DNA from: Sipunculus nudus
Lineage: Eukaryota > Annelida > Sipuncula > Golfingiida > Sipunculidae
Assembly (NCBI GenBank): GCA_026874595.1
Contig: JAPPUL010000081.1
Location: 694,501 to 758,500, forward strand
DNA: 64,000 nt
Direction: 5' to 3'
Shown: one piece after another, positions 1-7,991 of the stretch
How positions within the stretch are numbered: position 1 is the stretch's first letter
Layout of the letters: each line of letters opens with the position of its first letter
Translations under genes and position numbers: made by a program
The notes under the pieces: model-generated
What the model was told of the DNA's origin: nothing
The model's input: only the letters and a program-made list of their open reading frames with translations
The model's database searches: none

Positions 1-459
1 GTGTACCACATACAAGCACAGCGATTCCTTATTTCGCTCATCTTCTCTTACCCTCGTTGATATGTCATTTAATATCTTACTTGTATCACTTGTTTTTGTG
101 AATATTGCCTTTGTTGCTCTTATATTTGCCGGCGAGAAGCTTTTAAACCCTTCTACTATCTTTATACAATATTCATGTTCATCTGTTGGATATAAGTTTA
201 ACGACAAAACTATTTGTCGCCTGTAGCCTTCTATATCAAGATGGGCCATCGCTTCTATCTGATTCTTATATTCTATTCCCTTTTTTGCCTTCAAATATTT
301 TAATATCGTTCTTGACGAAAAGGACATATATACATCATAATCTGAAAACTCCTCTTCTATATAACCTTTAAACGATTCGTAGTGCCTTTCTGCTTCTATT
401 GAACCAAAGGCTGATATTAATATACTTTTATCCTTTTTATAGTGTCTAAACCTTTTCAT
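1..459 (-). CDS. cbiK: Cobalt chelatase CbiK-like protein, N-terminal 153 residues (runs off window)
   Basis: The frame is open from an ATG at 459 down to base 1, so only the N-terminal part is present. The start of the product (MKRFRHYKKDKSILISAFGS) gives the first beta strand of the anaerobic sirohydrochlorin cobaltochelatase family, followed by a YMSFSSRTILKYL helix and a segment near residues 80-95 that fits the CbiK/CbiX fold. The family inserts Co2+ into (siro)hydrochlorin early in anaerobic cobalamin synthesis. The visible part ends in LYVVH, so the catalytic region may begin at the edge. It lies 50 bp after cbiO in the same direction and is probably the last visible gene of the cobalt operon. 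The family call rests on N-terminal pattern and context; the C-terminal metal ligands cannot be seen. Confidence 0.7.
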   Translation of the reverse strand, partial: MKRFRHYKKDKSILISAFGSIEAERHYESFKGYIEEEFSDYDVYMSFSSRTILKYLKAKKGIEYKNQIEAMAHLDIEGYRRQIVLSLNLYPTDEHEYCIKIVEGFKSFSPANIRATKAIFTKTSDTSKILNDISTRVREDERNKESLCLYVVH

Positions 460-509
460 TTATCTTTTTTTCCCTAAATATCTATTTTTATAACTATTTG
501 ACTTTTTTT

Positions 510-1367
510 TTATACCTTATAGCGTGATGCCAAGCTCCATACCTCCTCTTCTGTCCTCGGAAGCCCTTCTTTCTTTATGTCATACCACGATAACATCCCT
601 TGTCGCCTAAGACCATGAAATAGTTTTGCAACGTAAGGCTGTTTTAAACCATATCCATTCTCATTTATTTCACTTGCAAATATATCTCCTATATCCCCCT
701 CCCCCACTATCTGTCCCCCATCTAACACTAAAAACTTATCTGCATACGCATAGGCAAAATCCATATTATGTGTACTGAAGATTAAAGTCTTCCCTTCTAT
801 ATGCAATTTATCAAGCAGTTTATAAAGTTCTTGTTTCCCAACTTCATCTAAAAATACCGTCGGCTCGTCAAATACTATAACCTCACTCCCCATAGATATT
901 ACACTCGCTATGCATACTCGCTTCTTCTCTCCGTAACTTAATTTATGAATTAAACGTCCTGATAGCTCTTTTATGTTAGTTCGCTTAAGTGCATCCTCTA
1001 CCCTCTCCTTTACTAAAGAGCTACTATAACCTAAATTATGAGGACCAAAGGCTACCTCTTCATACACCGTCGGCCCAAACATATGTATATCCGGATCTTG
1101 AAACACAAACCCAACTTTTCTCCGCAATTCACGAAGTCCATCCTTTTTATACCTTATCTTCTCACCGCAATATAATATTTGTCCGCTTGAGGGTTTTAAA
1201 AGTCCATTTAAATGTTTTAATAATGTCGTTTTGCCACTCCCATTTAATCCTATAACGCAAACCCTATCCCCTGCCTTTATCTTTGTACTCACTCCCTTAA
1301 GTACTTCCTCCCCCATTTTGTAACTATATGATATATCCTCAAGTTCGAATATATTAACATCTTGCAT
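510..1367 (-). CDS. cbiO: Cobalt ECF/ABC transporter ATP-binding protein
   Basis: 285-residue ABC ATPase, the energising subunit of a cobalt energy-coupling-factor importer; it hydrolyses ATP on the cytoplasmic face of the CbiQ membrane subunit. Walker A is GLNGSGKTTLL near residue 40, the Q-loop is in FVFQDPDIHMFGPTVYEEVAFGP, the signature is LSYGEKKR, Walker B is VIVFDEPT, and the switch histidine is in STHNMDFAY. The DPDIHMF motif after the Q-loop is characteristic of CbiO/EcfA rather than other ABC ATPases. Length matches the family (about 270-290). The ATG at 1367 follows a repeated AAGG-containing sequence (see the 1372-1407 repeat). Gene order cbiM, cbiQ, cbiO supports cobalt (or nickel) as substrate. 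Confidence 0.93.
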   Translation of the reverse strand: MQDVNIFELEDISYSYKMGEEVLKGVSTKIKAGDRVCVIGLNGSGKTTLLKHLNGLLKPSSGQILYCGEKIRYKKDGLRELRRKVGFVFQDPDIHMFGPTVYEEVAFGPHNLGYSSSLVKERVEDALKRTNIKELSGRLIHKLSYGEKKRVCIASVISMGSEVIVFDEPTVFLDEVGKQELYKLLDKLHIEGKTLIFSTHNMDFAYAYADKFLVLDGGQIVGEGDIGDIFASEINENGYGLKQPYVAKLFHGLRRQGMLSWYDIKKEGLPRTEEEVWSLASRYKV

Positions 1368-1371
1368 CTAT

Positions 1372-1407
1372 TTATTTACCTTATTTGCCTTATTTGCCTT
1401 ATCTGCC
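1372..1407. repeat. Four tandem copies of a 9-bp unit upstream of cbiO
   Basis: Unit TTATTTGCC on the plus strand, four near-perfect copies (TTATTTACC, TTATTTGCC twice, TTATCTGCC). On the minus strand each copy reads GGCAAATAA, and copy junctions create AAGG, so several Shine-Dalgarno-like cores stand in series just upstream of the cbiO ATG at 1367. Confidence 0.9.
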
Positions 1408-1433
1408 TTAAACCGCTTACTTAAACCTATTAT

Positions 1434-2213
1434 TTACATATAATTTCTAACAAATATCCAAAACATCAGTATCATCCCTATTACCGTAACGCGCATCATA
1501 GAAAAATTATAACTCCTATTATTTAAAAGCATTATCTTACCCGAATACACCCGCGACTCAAGTACTTCCTCTATGCCATGCATCCCTTTGTATAAGTTAT
1601 AAAACAAGCTATATATCAGTTTAGAAAATGTCTTCAGGCTATTTATATAACCACTATAACCAAGACGAGCTTTTTGAGATTGTATTGTATTATATATGAT
1701 TTTATACATCATAAACATATAGTGATAAGTAAGAACAAGTAGCTCAAGTAATAACCCTGGGACCCGAGCTCGTTTTAGCAAATACATTATATCCATAAAG
1801 GGTGTTGTTAGTATTACAAAAAATAAACTGAATATACAAGATAAAGCCTTAAAAAGAGTAATTAGTCCTTGCTTTAAGCCTGTTTCTAAAAGCACTATTA
1901 TATATCTCTCATTTATAAAAACACTGTATATATAGGATATGTCTTTGGATAATGGCACTTTGTATACCCCAAGCATTAACGGAAGTATTCCAAGTATTAG
2001 AAAACCCTTAGATACCAAAAAAAGTCCTATCAAACCCTTTATTGGAAAGCCTACCGATAATATTAAAACCATTGTGAATAATAGTACAAGCACAGGCATT
2101 AGTAGATTATTGCTTGTAAGCGATAGTAACAAAAAGCCTAAGGACACAAGTACTTTCTCAAATGGATGTATGTCGCTTATTTTATTAGTATACGAAAAAT
2201 CTATAAAATACAA
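1434..2213 (-). CDS. cbiQ: Cobalt ECF transporter membrane subunit
   Basis: 259-residue integral membrane protein with about five hydrophobic segments. The N-terminus carries the family-typical YTNKISDIHPFEKVL stretch before the first membrane helix. The cytoplasmic coupling region around residues 150-170 (LLKRARVPGLLLELL, followed by YHYMFMMYKI) matches CbiQ/EcfT, where two short Ala-Arg-Gly-type motifs dock onto the ATPases. It starts at a TTG (2211-2213) preceded by AGGTGA five bases upstream and begins 27 bp after cbiM. Partner of cbiO and cbiM in a cobalt importer. Family assignment is firm; cobalt rather than nickel follows from the neighbouring cbiK and cbiM. Confidence 0.9.
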   Translation of the reverse strand: MYFIDFSYTNKISDIHPFEKVLVSLGFLLLSLTSNNLLMPVLVLLFTMVLILSVGFPIKGLIGLFLVSKGFLILGILPLMLGVYKVPLSKDISYIYSVFINERYIIVLLETGLKQGLITLFKALSCIFSLFFVILTTPFMDIMYLLKRARVPGLLLELLVLTYHYMFMMYKIIYNTIQSQKARLGYSGYINSLKTFSKLIYSLFYNLYKGMHGIEEVLESRVYSGKIMLLNNRSYNFSMMRVTVIGMILMFWIFVRNYM

Positions 2214-2240
2214 TCTATCACCTAAACTATCTAGCTCCTC

Positions 2241-3308
2241 TTAGTCTCTTTTTTGTCTTCTTCTTTTGTCTTCTTCTTTTGCTCCTTCTTTGCCTACACC
2301 ACAACGCATTATATAATAGGCTATAAAACCAAAACTCACTATACCTATAATCAAAAACATTATCCCTTCATAACTCCTTGGAATACTTATAAAATCGCTA
2401 AACCATACTTCATAATCCGGATTTAAAGTCTCTACCATCCCCATTGCCCTATCATCTAGACCTACACTAAGCGCACTCTCAGACAAGATGAAATAAGGCA
2501 TTATAATTATTATAAGTGCGGCAAAACATGCTACCAAACCCTTATTTAATGAATACATTCCTCTTTCTTTGTAACTGTTTGAGCCAAGCTTACTAATTAA
2601 ATCTAAATCATCTCTTCTATACCTAAGAAGCATATCTACCGCAAATAACGTTATAAAACCCTCTACAACTGCTATTGGAAATTGTGTTACCATAAATACG
2701 GATAAGAACTTGTATGTTGAAGACAAATAAGAACCTGTTATTACGTCTGGATAGGCAAGTCCAAGCTGTAATGAGCTTGAGACGTAGGTAAATATATCAC
2801 ATAAAAATACTGTCAAAAAGATATTAACACGCAGCGGCAAAAGCTTTCGAGACAGGATAAACACATGTATGGCATATGCCAAAAATGGAGCAAATATTCC
2901 CATAGAAAAGACATTTGCTCCTAAAGTCGTTATCCCCCCATGCCCAACCAATATCACGTGTAAGAATAATACTATTAAGCTTGATATACTCATTACAAAA
3001 GGGCCAACAAGCAATACACCAAGTCCTATCCCTGTCGGATGTGTTGTGCTGCCCATTATAGAAGGTATTTTTAAGGAGGATACAAATAACACAAATACTG
3101 TTATAAAAACAAAAAATAGTTTAGATTTTATATCATAATTTATGTTGTTCTTTAGATTAGTAAAGGCCCATACTATAAATGGGATTGTAACTATATACCA
3201 AAATATCGACCATTCTACCGGGAGAAAACCTTCTGCTATATGCATTGCATAGCCATCCTCTCCTACCACTAGAAAGAATAATATAAAACATAAGGCCTTT
3301 ACGAGCAC
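2241..3308 (-). CDS. cbiM: Cobalt-binding S component CbiM fused to a CbiN-like C-terminal domain
   Basis: 355 residues. Residues 1-21 form a cleavable-looking signal segment ending VGEDGYA, followed by MHIAEGFLP. In this family the mature protein begins Met-His, whose N-terminal residues bind the metal, so cleavage before MHIAEG fits. The body (residues 22-240) has about seven membrane segments, with the conserved MGSTTHPTGIG loop near residue 110. The C-terminal part (about 260-340) has two hydrophobic segments around a loop with ALSVGLDDRAMGMVETL and WFSDFISIP. That matches the CbiN/PDGLE accessory subunit, so this is a CbiMN fusion. The extreme C-terminus is a Lys/Arg/Asp-rich tail encoded by small DNA repeats (GAAGAAGACAAAA type). 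First transporter gene of the operon, 19 bp after the barrel gene. Confidence 0.9.
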   Translation of the reverse strand: MLVKALCFILFFLVVGEDGYAMHIAEGFLPVEWSIFWYIVTIPFIVWAFTNLKNNINYDIKSKLFFVFITVFVLFVSSLKIPSIMGSTTHPTGIGLGVLLVGPFVMSISSLIVLFLHVILVGHGGITTLGANVFSMGIFAPFLAYAIHVFILSRKLLPLRVNIFLTVFLCDIFTYVSSSLQLGLAYPDVITGSYLSSTYKFLSVFMVTQFPIAVVEGFITLFAVDMLLRYRRDDLDLISKLGSNSYKERGMYSLNKGLVACFAALIIIIMPYFILSESALSVGLDDRAMGMVETLNPDYEVWFSDFISIPRSYEGIMFLIIGIVSFGFIAYYIMRCGVGKEGAKEEDKRRRQKRD

Positions 3309-3327
3309 AAGTTATAACCCTATTATC

Positions 3328-4404
3328 TTAAAAGTAAAATAAGTGGTCCGGCAAGGTAAACCTTAAAAATATTCCAAGACCTATACTATATCCATTAATC
3401 TCATTAAGCACATCAACATCATAATATCCCTCAAAACCTACTTCAAACCCATCAAACGGCTTGTATTTTGCCATAACACCAAATCTAAGTGGAGGATCAA
3501 ATGTACCAACAGATAATGTCCCAACTCCCGGAAGCAATACACTCTCTTCACCCTTTTTTCTTACTATATAACTGCCATAAGCTCCCGCATCAAATTTATC
3601 TCCTATATATGCTCCCTCAAACCTAAGCACTATTACCCGCGGGGCTACCACTGCAAATAGATAATGCGCATTCTTTTGTTTAAATACAAACTCAGCTGCT
3701 ATGCTATAAAAAGCATCTACTATTGCAAGTGTATCTGTATCATTATCTAAAGCACCTTCTATATTCATATTTGAGGTGAAGGATGCATTAAACATAAATG
3801 TAAGATTCTCTCCTATATAATTTGCATGTATATAAGCAAAATAATTCTTTGGCCTTACAAACCACTTTGACCCATCAGATGGCTTTGTCCCATCAAATGC
3901 ATTGTAAAACCCAAACCCCACTCTAACCACGTCCCCATACTTAAACCCAAGCTGTATTGCTGTTGCACTTGCTGAACCATAGGAAATAATATGATTATTT
4001 TGATGCACAAAAGGTGAGTTATCCTCCGTTATCGACGTTTCAAGTGTATAAGCTCCCACCTTTGTGAAGAACGGCACTGTCTTCGAAAAGGTTATCTCCC
4101 CAAATGCACCGTCTATTCCAAATGTATGATTATCCCCTGCTATATCACTTGCATAATTTGCACTGAAGTGTAAAAGCATATATTCTGTTATCTCAGCCTC
4201 AAGACCTAGTACTGCTTTATAGATTGAGAAATTTACCTCATGTTTTTTAGCCTGGTGTAGATTTACAGAGCCTAGGGTATCAAGCGCTAAGATAGGCTTT
4301 ATATGTCCTATCTTCTTCTTGCTTTCTTGGCTAAATCCGTTTTGCCCACAGAGCAACACCGCTACTAAGGCAATAAATACCACCATTTGATATTTTAGTT
4401 TCAT
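3328..4404 (-). CDS. Predicted outer-membrane beta-barrel protein heading the cobalt operon
   Basis: 358 residues from the chosen ATG at 4404. That start has a strong GGGAGGAG Shine-Dalgarno six bases upstream and gives an N-terminus MKLKYQMVVFIALVAVLL that is a good signal peptide ending near GFSQ. The upstream ATG at 4440 lacks both. The mature part alternates polar and aromatic/hydrophobic residues in many short strands (for example FGITFS-like, VRVGFGFYNAF, YFAYIHANY, LFAVVAPRVIVLRFEGAY) and ends in an aromatic residue (LPDHLFYF), as outer-membrane barrels do. It resembles LbtU/porin-like barrels in style, but I do not recognise a precise family. With the cobalt genes directly behind it and a probable cobalamin riboswitch in front, passage of cobalt or corrinoids across the outer membrane is a reasonable inference. 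Confidence 0.75.
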   Translation of the reverse strand: MKLKYQMVVFIALVAVLLCGQNGFSQESKKKIGHIKPILALDTLGSVNLHQAKKHEVNFSIYKAVLGLEAEITEYMLLHFSANYASDIAGDNHTFGIDGAFGEITFSKTVPFFTKVGAYTLETSITEDNSPFVHQNNHIISYGSASATAIQLGFKYGDVVRVGFGFYNAFDGTKPSDGSKWFVRPKNYFAYIHANYIGENLTFMFNASFTSNMNIEGALDNDTDTLAIVDAFYSIAAEFVFKQKNAHYLFAVVAPRVIVLRFEGAYIGDKFDAGAYGSYIVRKKGEESVLLPGVGTLSVGTFDPPLRFGVMAKYKPFDGFEVGFEGYYDVDVLNEINGYSIGLGIFLRFTLPDHLFYF

Positions 4405-4895
4405 TTTAAACTCCTCCCAAATTTTTTTAAAATATCTCACTCTTAAATTCTAATATTTATAAAACTTTATCTATAAACATTAGAATTACCACAGCTTATG
4501 TGTAATTTTATTTGCAATTAGTCTGTTGTGATTTGATTTTCATACACAAAGCCTCAGTAATTACAAACGGGTACGAGAAACTTTACTTAAGAAATTAGGT
4601 GAAATATGCGTATCTGACTTTTACAGTTACCCGTTAGCGAGGAAATTCCATCCTTCTTCCGCACAAAATTCACTAAACTTGCTTAATTTATTTTATTGTG
4701 TCGTAAGCCTTATTAAACGTTTCACTTGAACTAAACTCTCCATACAACTCTGAAACTCTCCATGCAAGGCAATAAAGGCAATTAAAACTGAAAAATTAAA
4801 TATACTCTCATTAGTCAAATACGTCAATAGTTTTTCCGAAAAATATACTCTTTGTTCATTAACATTCTTTAGTATAGCAATTTGGAGAGCGGTTT
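4405..4895. other. Intergenic region between the cobalt operon and a small plus-strand gene
   Basis: 491 bp without a protein gene. It holds the probable cobalamin riboswitch described at 4566-4700. The rest is AT-rich. An AT-rich inverted pair near 4448-4490 (ATTCTAATATTTATA with a partly matching TATAAACATTAGAAT) is visible. Nothing else was recognised. Confidence 0.6.
4566..4700 (-). promoter_or_regulatory. Probable cobalamin riboswitch leading the barrel-cbiMQO-cbiK operon
   Basis: Read on the minus strand, the leader holds, in order: GCGGAAGAAGGATGG (4648-4662) and GGAATTTCC (4641-4649), like the GGAA...GGUG..AAuuCC region of the aptamer; then CGGG (4630-4633) and AACTGT (4623-4628), like CCCGCAACUGU; then AAGTCAGATACGC (4608-4620), close to the B12 box core (AAGYCAGgAuACC). 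Downstream, TACCCGTT (minus-strand reading of 4566-4573 is TACCCGTT) can pair perfectly over 8 bp with AACGGGTA (4628-4635) inside the aptamer core, which could be a loop contact or the switching helix. It lies about 165-300 bp before the operon start. Motif order and gene context support the call; the aptamer is short and no covariance search was possible. Confidence 0.55.
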
Positions 4896-5087
4896 ATGCA
4901 AAATAACAAAGATATTCACATGAATATCCCTTTGGAAGACCTTTTAGTCAATCCTTTAGAGAACCTAGATGATAATATATTAACAAATCATAATAACGTT
5001 TATCTTTCTTTTGATAAAATCGATATTGACCAAATCATTCGGTCTATTAAAATTGAAGACAATTTTACTTTCTATGACAATAAATAA
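4896..5087 (+). CDS. Small acidic protein of unknown function (63 aa)
   Basis: ATG at 4896 with GGAGAG seven bases upstream, so translation is credible. The product has many Asn, Asp and Ile residues, no signal peptide, no membrane segment and no Cys. The first half repeats a short acidic pattern (LEDLLVNPLENLDDNIL). It stands alone between two minus-strand genes, convergent with the glycosyltransferase/methyltransferase fusion. I do not recognise a family. It could be a real small regulator or a chance frame with a good ribosome-binding site. Confidence 0.45.
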   Translation: MQNNKDIHMNIPLEDLLVNPLENLDDNILTNHNNVYLSFDKIDIDQIIRSIKIEDNFTFYDNK

Positions 5088-5208
5088 AATCATACTTTAT
5101 TTTAATAACTACACAAAACAAAACAAAAGCTGTTCTTTTCTTTAATATAGATACTTCTTTTCTTTACATATAAATATTTTCTACCTAAGTCTAGATTATT
5201 ATAGCTTA

Positions 5209-7239
5209 TCAAGCTTTTCGTGCGTATATTTCAAATGTATCCCCATAGCGTTTGTAATAATAAAGTAGTGGCCGCCGTATTACCTTAAGTAACTTCTGAT
5301 ACCTCTTACTCCTTATTATCCTTTCGAAATATAGACCCCTATATTCTATATGTTCTATCACAAAACCTATTCCCTCCAACAACTTGCTTAGCGACCACGG
5401 CGAGAACTCTATATAATGATCTTTTGGTATCTTATTTATATAGCCTGATTTGTCCCTCTTAAAGCTTATTCCACTACAGTTTGGCGTTGATAGGCATAAT
5501 AAACCACCCTCCTTAAGCAGCTTTTTCATCTTCCCCAAAACCTCTGCAAAATCTGCATTATGCTCAAGGTAATACCACCCACATAATATATCATATCCCC
5601 CCTCTACCATAACAAAATCTTTACTAGATCGCACAATATCTCCTTCACACAAAAACTTAGAAAAATCTATCTGCAATACATTAAGGCCAAGCTCTTCATT
5701 TGCATATCTACTACCATAACTAGATAGCTCTATTCCATAACATTTTGCATCTAACTCCTCTTTCGCAAGTTCAAGAAAAAAACCTAGCCCACTCCCTACC
5801 TCAAGCAGCTTTATTTTATCATCCCCTACATCTACATCTACATTCCCAGCAGATAAGAGAGTTTTGCCAAAAATACCTCCCTCCCCTATCCCCCCCCCTC
5901 CCCTCCCATACAATAACTCCTTAATTAGCTCTATCCGTCTCCTATTAAATCTGTTTATATTTTCTTTGTCCTCTAAATACGTCTTCCCATACTGATTCTT
6001 ATATTCATCCGTAAAATAACTGTCGCTATATTTAATCCCGCATTTATACCCCTTGCTCCTATAAAAACTCTTACAACTATAGCAATAATAAGAGTTTATA
6101 TATCCTTCCCTTTCATACACTCGCCCATGACTTTCGCATATCGGACATTTATCCTCAGATCGCTTTATTACCTCTTCTACTACAGCTCCAACACGTTCTC
6201 CTCCCATTAAAGACAATCCCTCATAACACATAAAATCTACACCCTTAATCACCTCATTATTCAAGCTAGATATAAGCTCATTTAAAAGCTTTGCTTTATT
6301 AAAGGCATCCGTAGCCTTATTTAGAACTCCAAGCGTTTTTACCTCTCCTAGCTCATTTGATAGCTCTTTTGAGAGATTGTTATGATATTTTGTCGGGTTT
6401 AAGGTAAAAACCCTTTTACGCAAGTATAATCCTTCATACACCGTCATCCCAAACGACGTTATAACTACATCCGACTTCTTTAACTCCTCTATATACTCAG
6501 AGCGGGAAAGACCCTTAGATACTTTGTCCGCTTTAACAAAATTATTCTCCCCCTTATATAGAGGACCAAGCACTATATTTAACTTATATTTAGGCTTTGC
6601 TCCCGATTCTCTTCCCTTTGTTAACATATCATAACACAATCTTGTAAGCCCGTATGGATCCTCTCCACCGAAACTTATCAGTAGCTCATATCCACCCCCT
6701 CCTGCCCTCCCCTCTTCATTTACTCTAACCCTAGCTAAAACCTCTTTATCATCCCTCTCTCTTTTTATCCGCTCATCTAAAATTATATACTCAAACCCCT
6801 CAAAGTTACTTCTGCTAAGCTCATTCCCCCTCTCAACTACAGGAAGCGCATTTATCTTTACCAAAGCCCATACGCTACCTTCTCCATGATCATCTAGTGT
6901 GATTACTTTTGTACACTTTATAAGCTCTTTTATGTACCAGGTCTTGCTGTCTCTTGCATCGTGGATTAAAACTAATGGACGGACTTTATTTACATACTCT
7001 ATTACCTCATCAAGCCCTTCTACCCCTGCTATCTCTACATCCATACCCTCCCCTACATCCCCTCCTTCTACTCCAAATTCTTTTACAAAATCAGGTATTA
7101 AGCCTTTTATAAAAAAACGTATCCTATAGCCTCTTAAACTATAGCTCAAGTTCAAAAGCCGTCTCGTATGTCCAAAACCATACCCTCCCCCACAACAGGC
7201 ATACATACATATTAAGCCTTTTTGTCCTTCATTTAACAA
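5209..7239 (-). CDS. PseG-like glycosyltransferase / zinc ribbon / SAM methyltransferase fusion
   Basis: 676 residues in three parts. Residues about 10-350 look like PseG/MurG-type nucleotide-sugar enzymes: a glycine-rich start (CCGGGYGFGHTRRLLNLSYS), LLISFGGEDPYGLT, and the acceptor-type loop DVVITSFGMTVYEGL. Residues about 368-395 hold two CxxC pairs (KCPICES and YCYSCKSFY), a zinc ribbon of the kind preceding methyltransferase domains. Residues about 450-676 are a class I SAM methyltransferase with motif I LLEVGSGLGFFLELA and LLCLSTPN later. A Gly-rich linker near residue 450 is encoded by a run of nine G (5890-5898 on this strand). The likely role is sugar synthesis or modification of a surface or flagellar glycan; that is inferred from the domains. 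The TTG start at 7239 has GAGGG six bases upstream. Confidence 0.7.
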   Translation of the reverse strand: MLNEGQKGLICMYACCGGGYGFGHTRRLLNLSYSLRGYRIRFFIKGLIPDFVKEFGVEGGDVGEGMDVEIAGVEGLDEVIEYVNKVRPLVLIHDARDSKTWYIKELIKCTKVITLDDHGEGSVWALVKINALPVVERGNELSRSNFEGFEYIILDERIKRERDDKEVLARVRVNEEGRAGGGGYELLISFGGEDPYGLTRLCYDMLTKGRESGAKPKYKLNIVLGPLYKGENNFVKADKVSKGLSRSEYIEELKKSDVVITSFGMTVYEGLYLRKRVFTLNPTKYHNNLSKELSNELGEVKTLGVLNKATDAFNKAKLLNELISSLNNEVIKGVDFMCYEGLSLMGGERVGAVVEEVIKRSEDKCPICESHGRVYEREGYINSYYCYSCKSFYRSKGYKCGIKYSDSYFTDEYKNQYGKTYLEDKENINRFNRRRIELIKELLYGRGGGGIGEGGIFGKTLLSAGNVDVDVGDDKIKLLEVGSGLGFFLELAKEELDAKCYGIELSSYGSRYANEELGLNVLQIDFSKFLCEGDIVRSSKDFVMVEGGYDILCGWYYLEHNADFAEVLGKMKKLLKEGGLLCLSTPNCSGISFKRDKSGYINKIPKDHYIEFSPWSLSKLLEGIGFVIEHIEYRGLYFERIIRSKRYQKLLKVIRRPLLYYYKRYGDTFEIYARKA

Positions 7240-7290
7240 TTATATCCCTCAACGCCCCACTTTGTATAGCATTAAAAAAAAACAATAGCA

Positions 7291-7872
7291 TCAAAACCCA
7301 AACACATTCTTACGCCTTATCCTAGGAAACTCATATATCGTCCCATAAGAAACCACTTCGGACTTCGCATGTCCTCCCATTACAAGCTCTTCTAACATAT
7401 CCTGTGACTGCTCAACTGATATATTTACTTCCGTTGCCACATCCAAAGCACTAACTCGCCCTCCACAAGCTCGGGCACACTCTAGTATCTTCTTCTTCAT
7501 TAGGTCATTATCATAAACACTTTTAAAACTACTAAACTCATATACGTAAAGTCCCCTATCGGATAGCTTAAGCTCTGCATAGCCCTTTGCCACTAGCTTT
7601 TCAAGCTCCCCCTTCGACCGCTCTACCTCCGTGCCTGTTTCCATTGCAAGCGAAAATGCACTCAAAACTCCTCCCCTTTCTTTGGCTATCTGCAAAATGT
7701 CTTGCTCTTTTAATGTATAATAGCTCTTCCTTCTAAATAGCTTTTCTAGCAACTCCTTCGCTCTTACATACATACCCCCGTCCCCACCAGGGCCACCATC
7801 CCCTTTTATAAACCGTTTGTATATCTGGTAAGTTGCGTAGGCCAATAGCAAAATAAACAAAAACTTAAGCAT
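7291..7872 (-). CDS. Membrane-anchored protein with two winged-helix-like repeats
   Basis: 193 residues. One N-terminal membrane segment (residues 2-18, LKFLFILLLAYATYQIY), then a Gly-rich spacer (GDGGPGGDGG), then two similar about 55-residue repeats. The first (ILQIAKERGGVLSAFSLAMETG, about 59-110) and the second (ILECARACGGRVSALDVATEVN, about 127-180) each end in a short strand (GLYVYEF, GTIYEFP). The repeats look like winged helices, but on a membrane-tethered protein. No enzyme motif is seen. It lies 51 bp upstream of the GT/methyltransferase fusion on the same strand. Family unknown to me; a role in protein-protein contact is as likely as DNA binding. Confidence 0.6.
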   Translation of the reverse strand: MLKFLFILLLAYATYQIYKRFIKGDGGPGGDGGMYVRAKELLEKLFRRKSYYTLKEQDILQIAKERGGVLSAFSLAMETGTEVERSKGELEKLVAKGYAELKLSDRGLYVYEFSSFKSVYDNDLMKKKILECARACGGRVSALDVATEVNISVEQSQDMLEELVMGGHAKSEVVSYGTIYEFPRIRRKNVFGF

Positions 7873-7991
7873 TCTTCTTTTCCATTTTACTTTATAAATA
7901 AAGCCCCTTTTTTTAATAACTTAATAATTATATTTTTATTTATCCTTAAAAATAACAAAATAGCAAATCTACAAAATAAAGGATAACTCTT

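Noticed and set aside
4635-4662. GAGGAAATTCC on the plus strand as the start of RNase P RNA
   Set aside because: None of the other RNase P conserved regions follows. The same bases fit the minus-strand cobalamin aptamer better.
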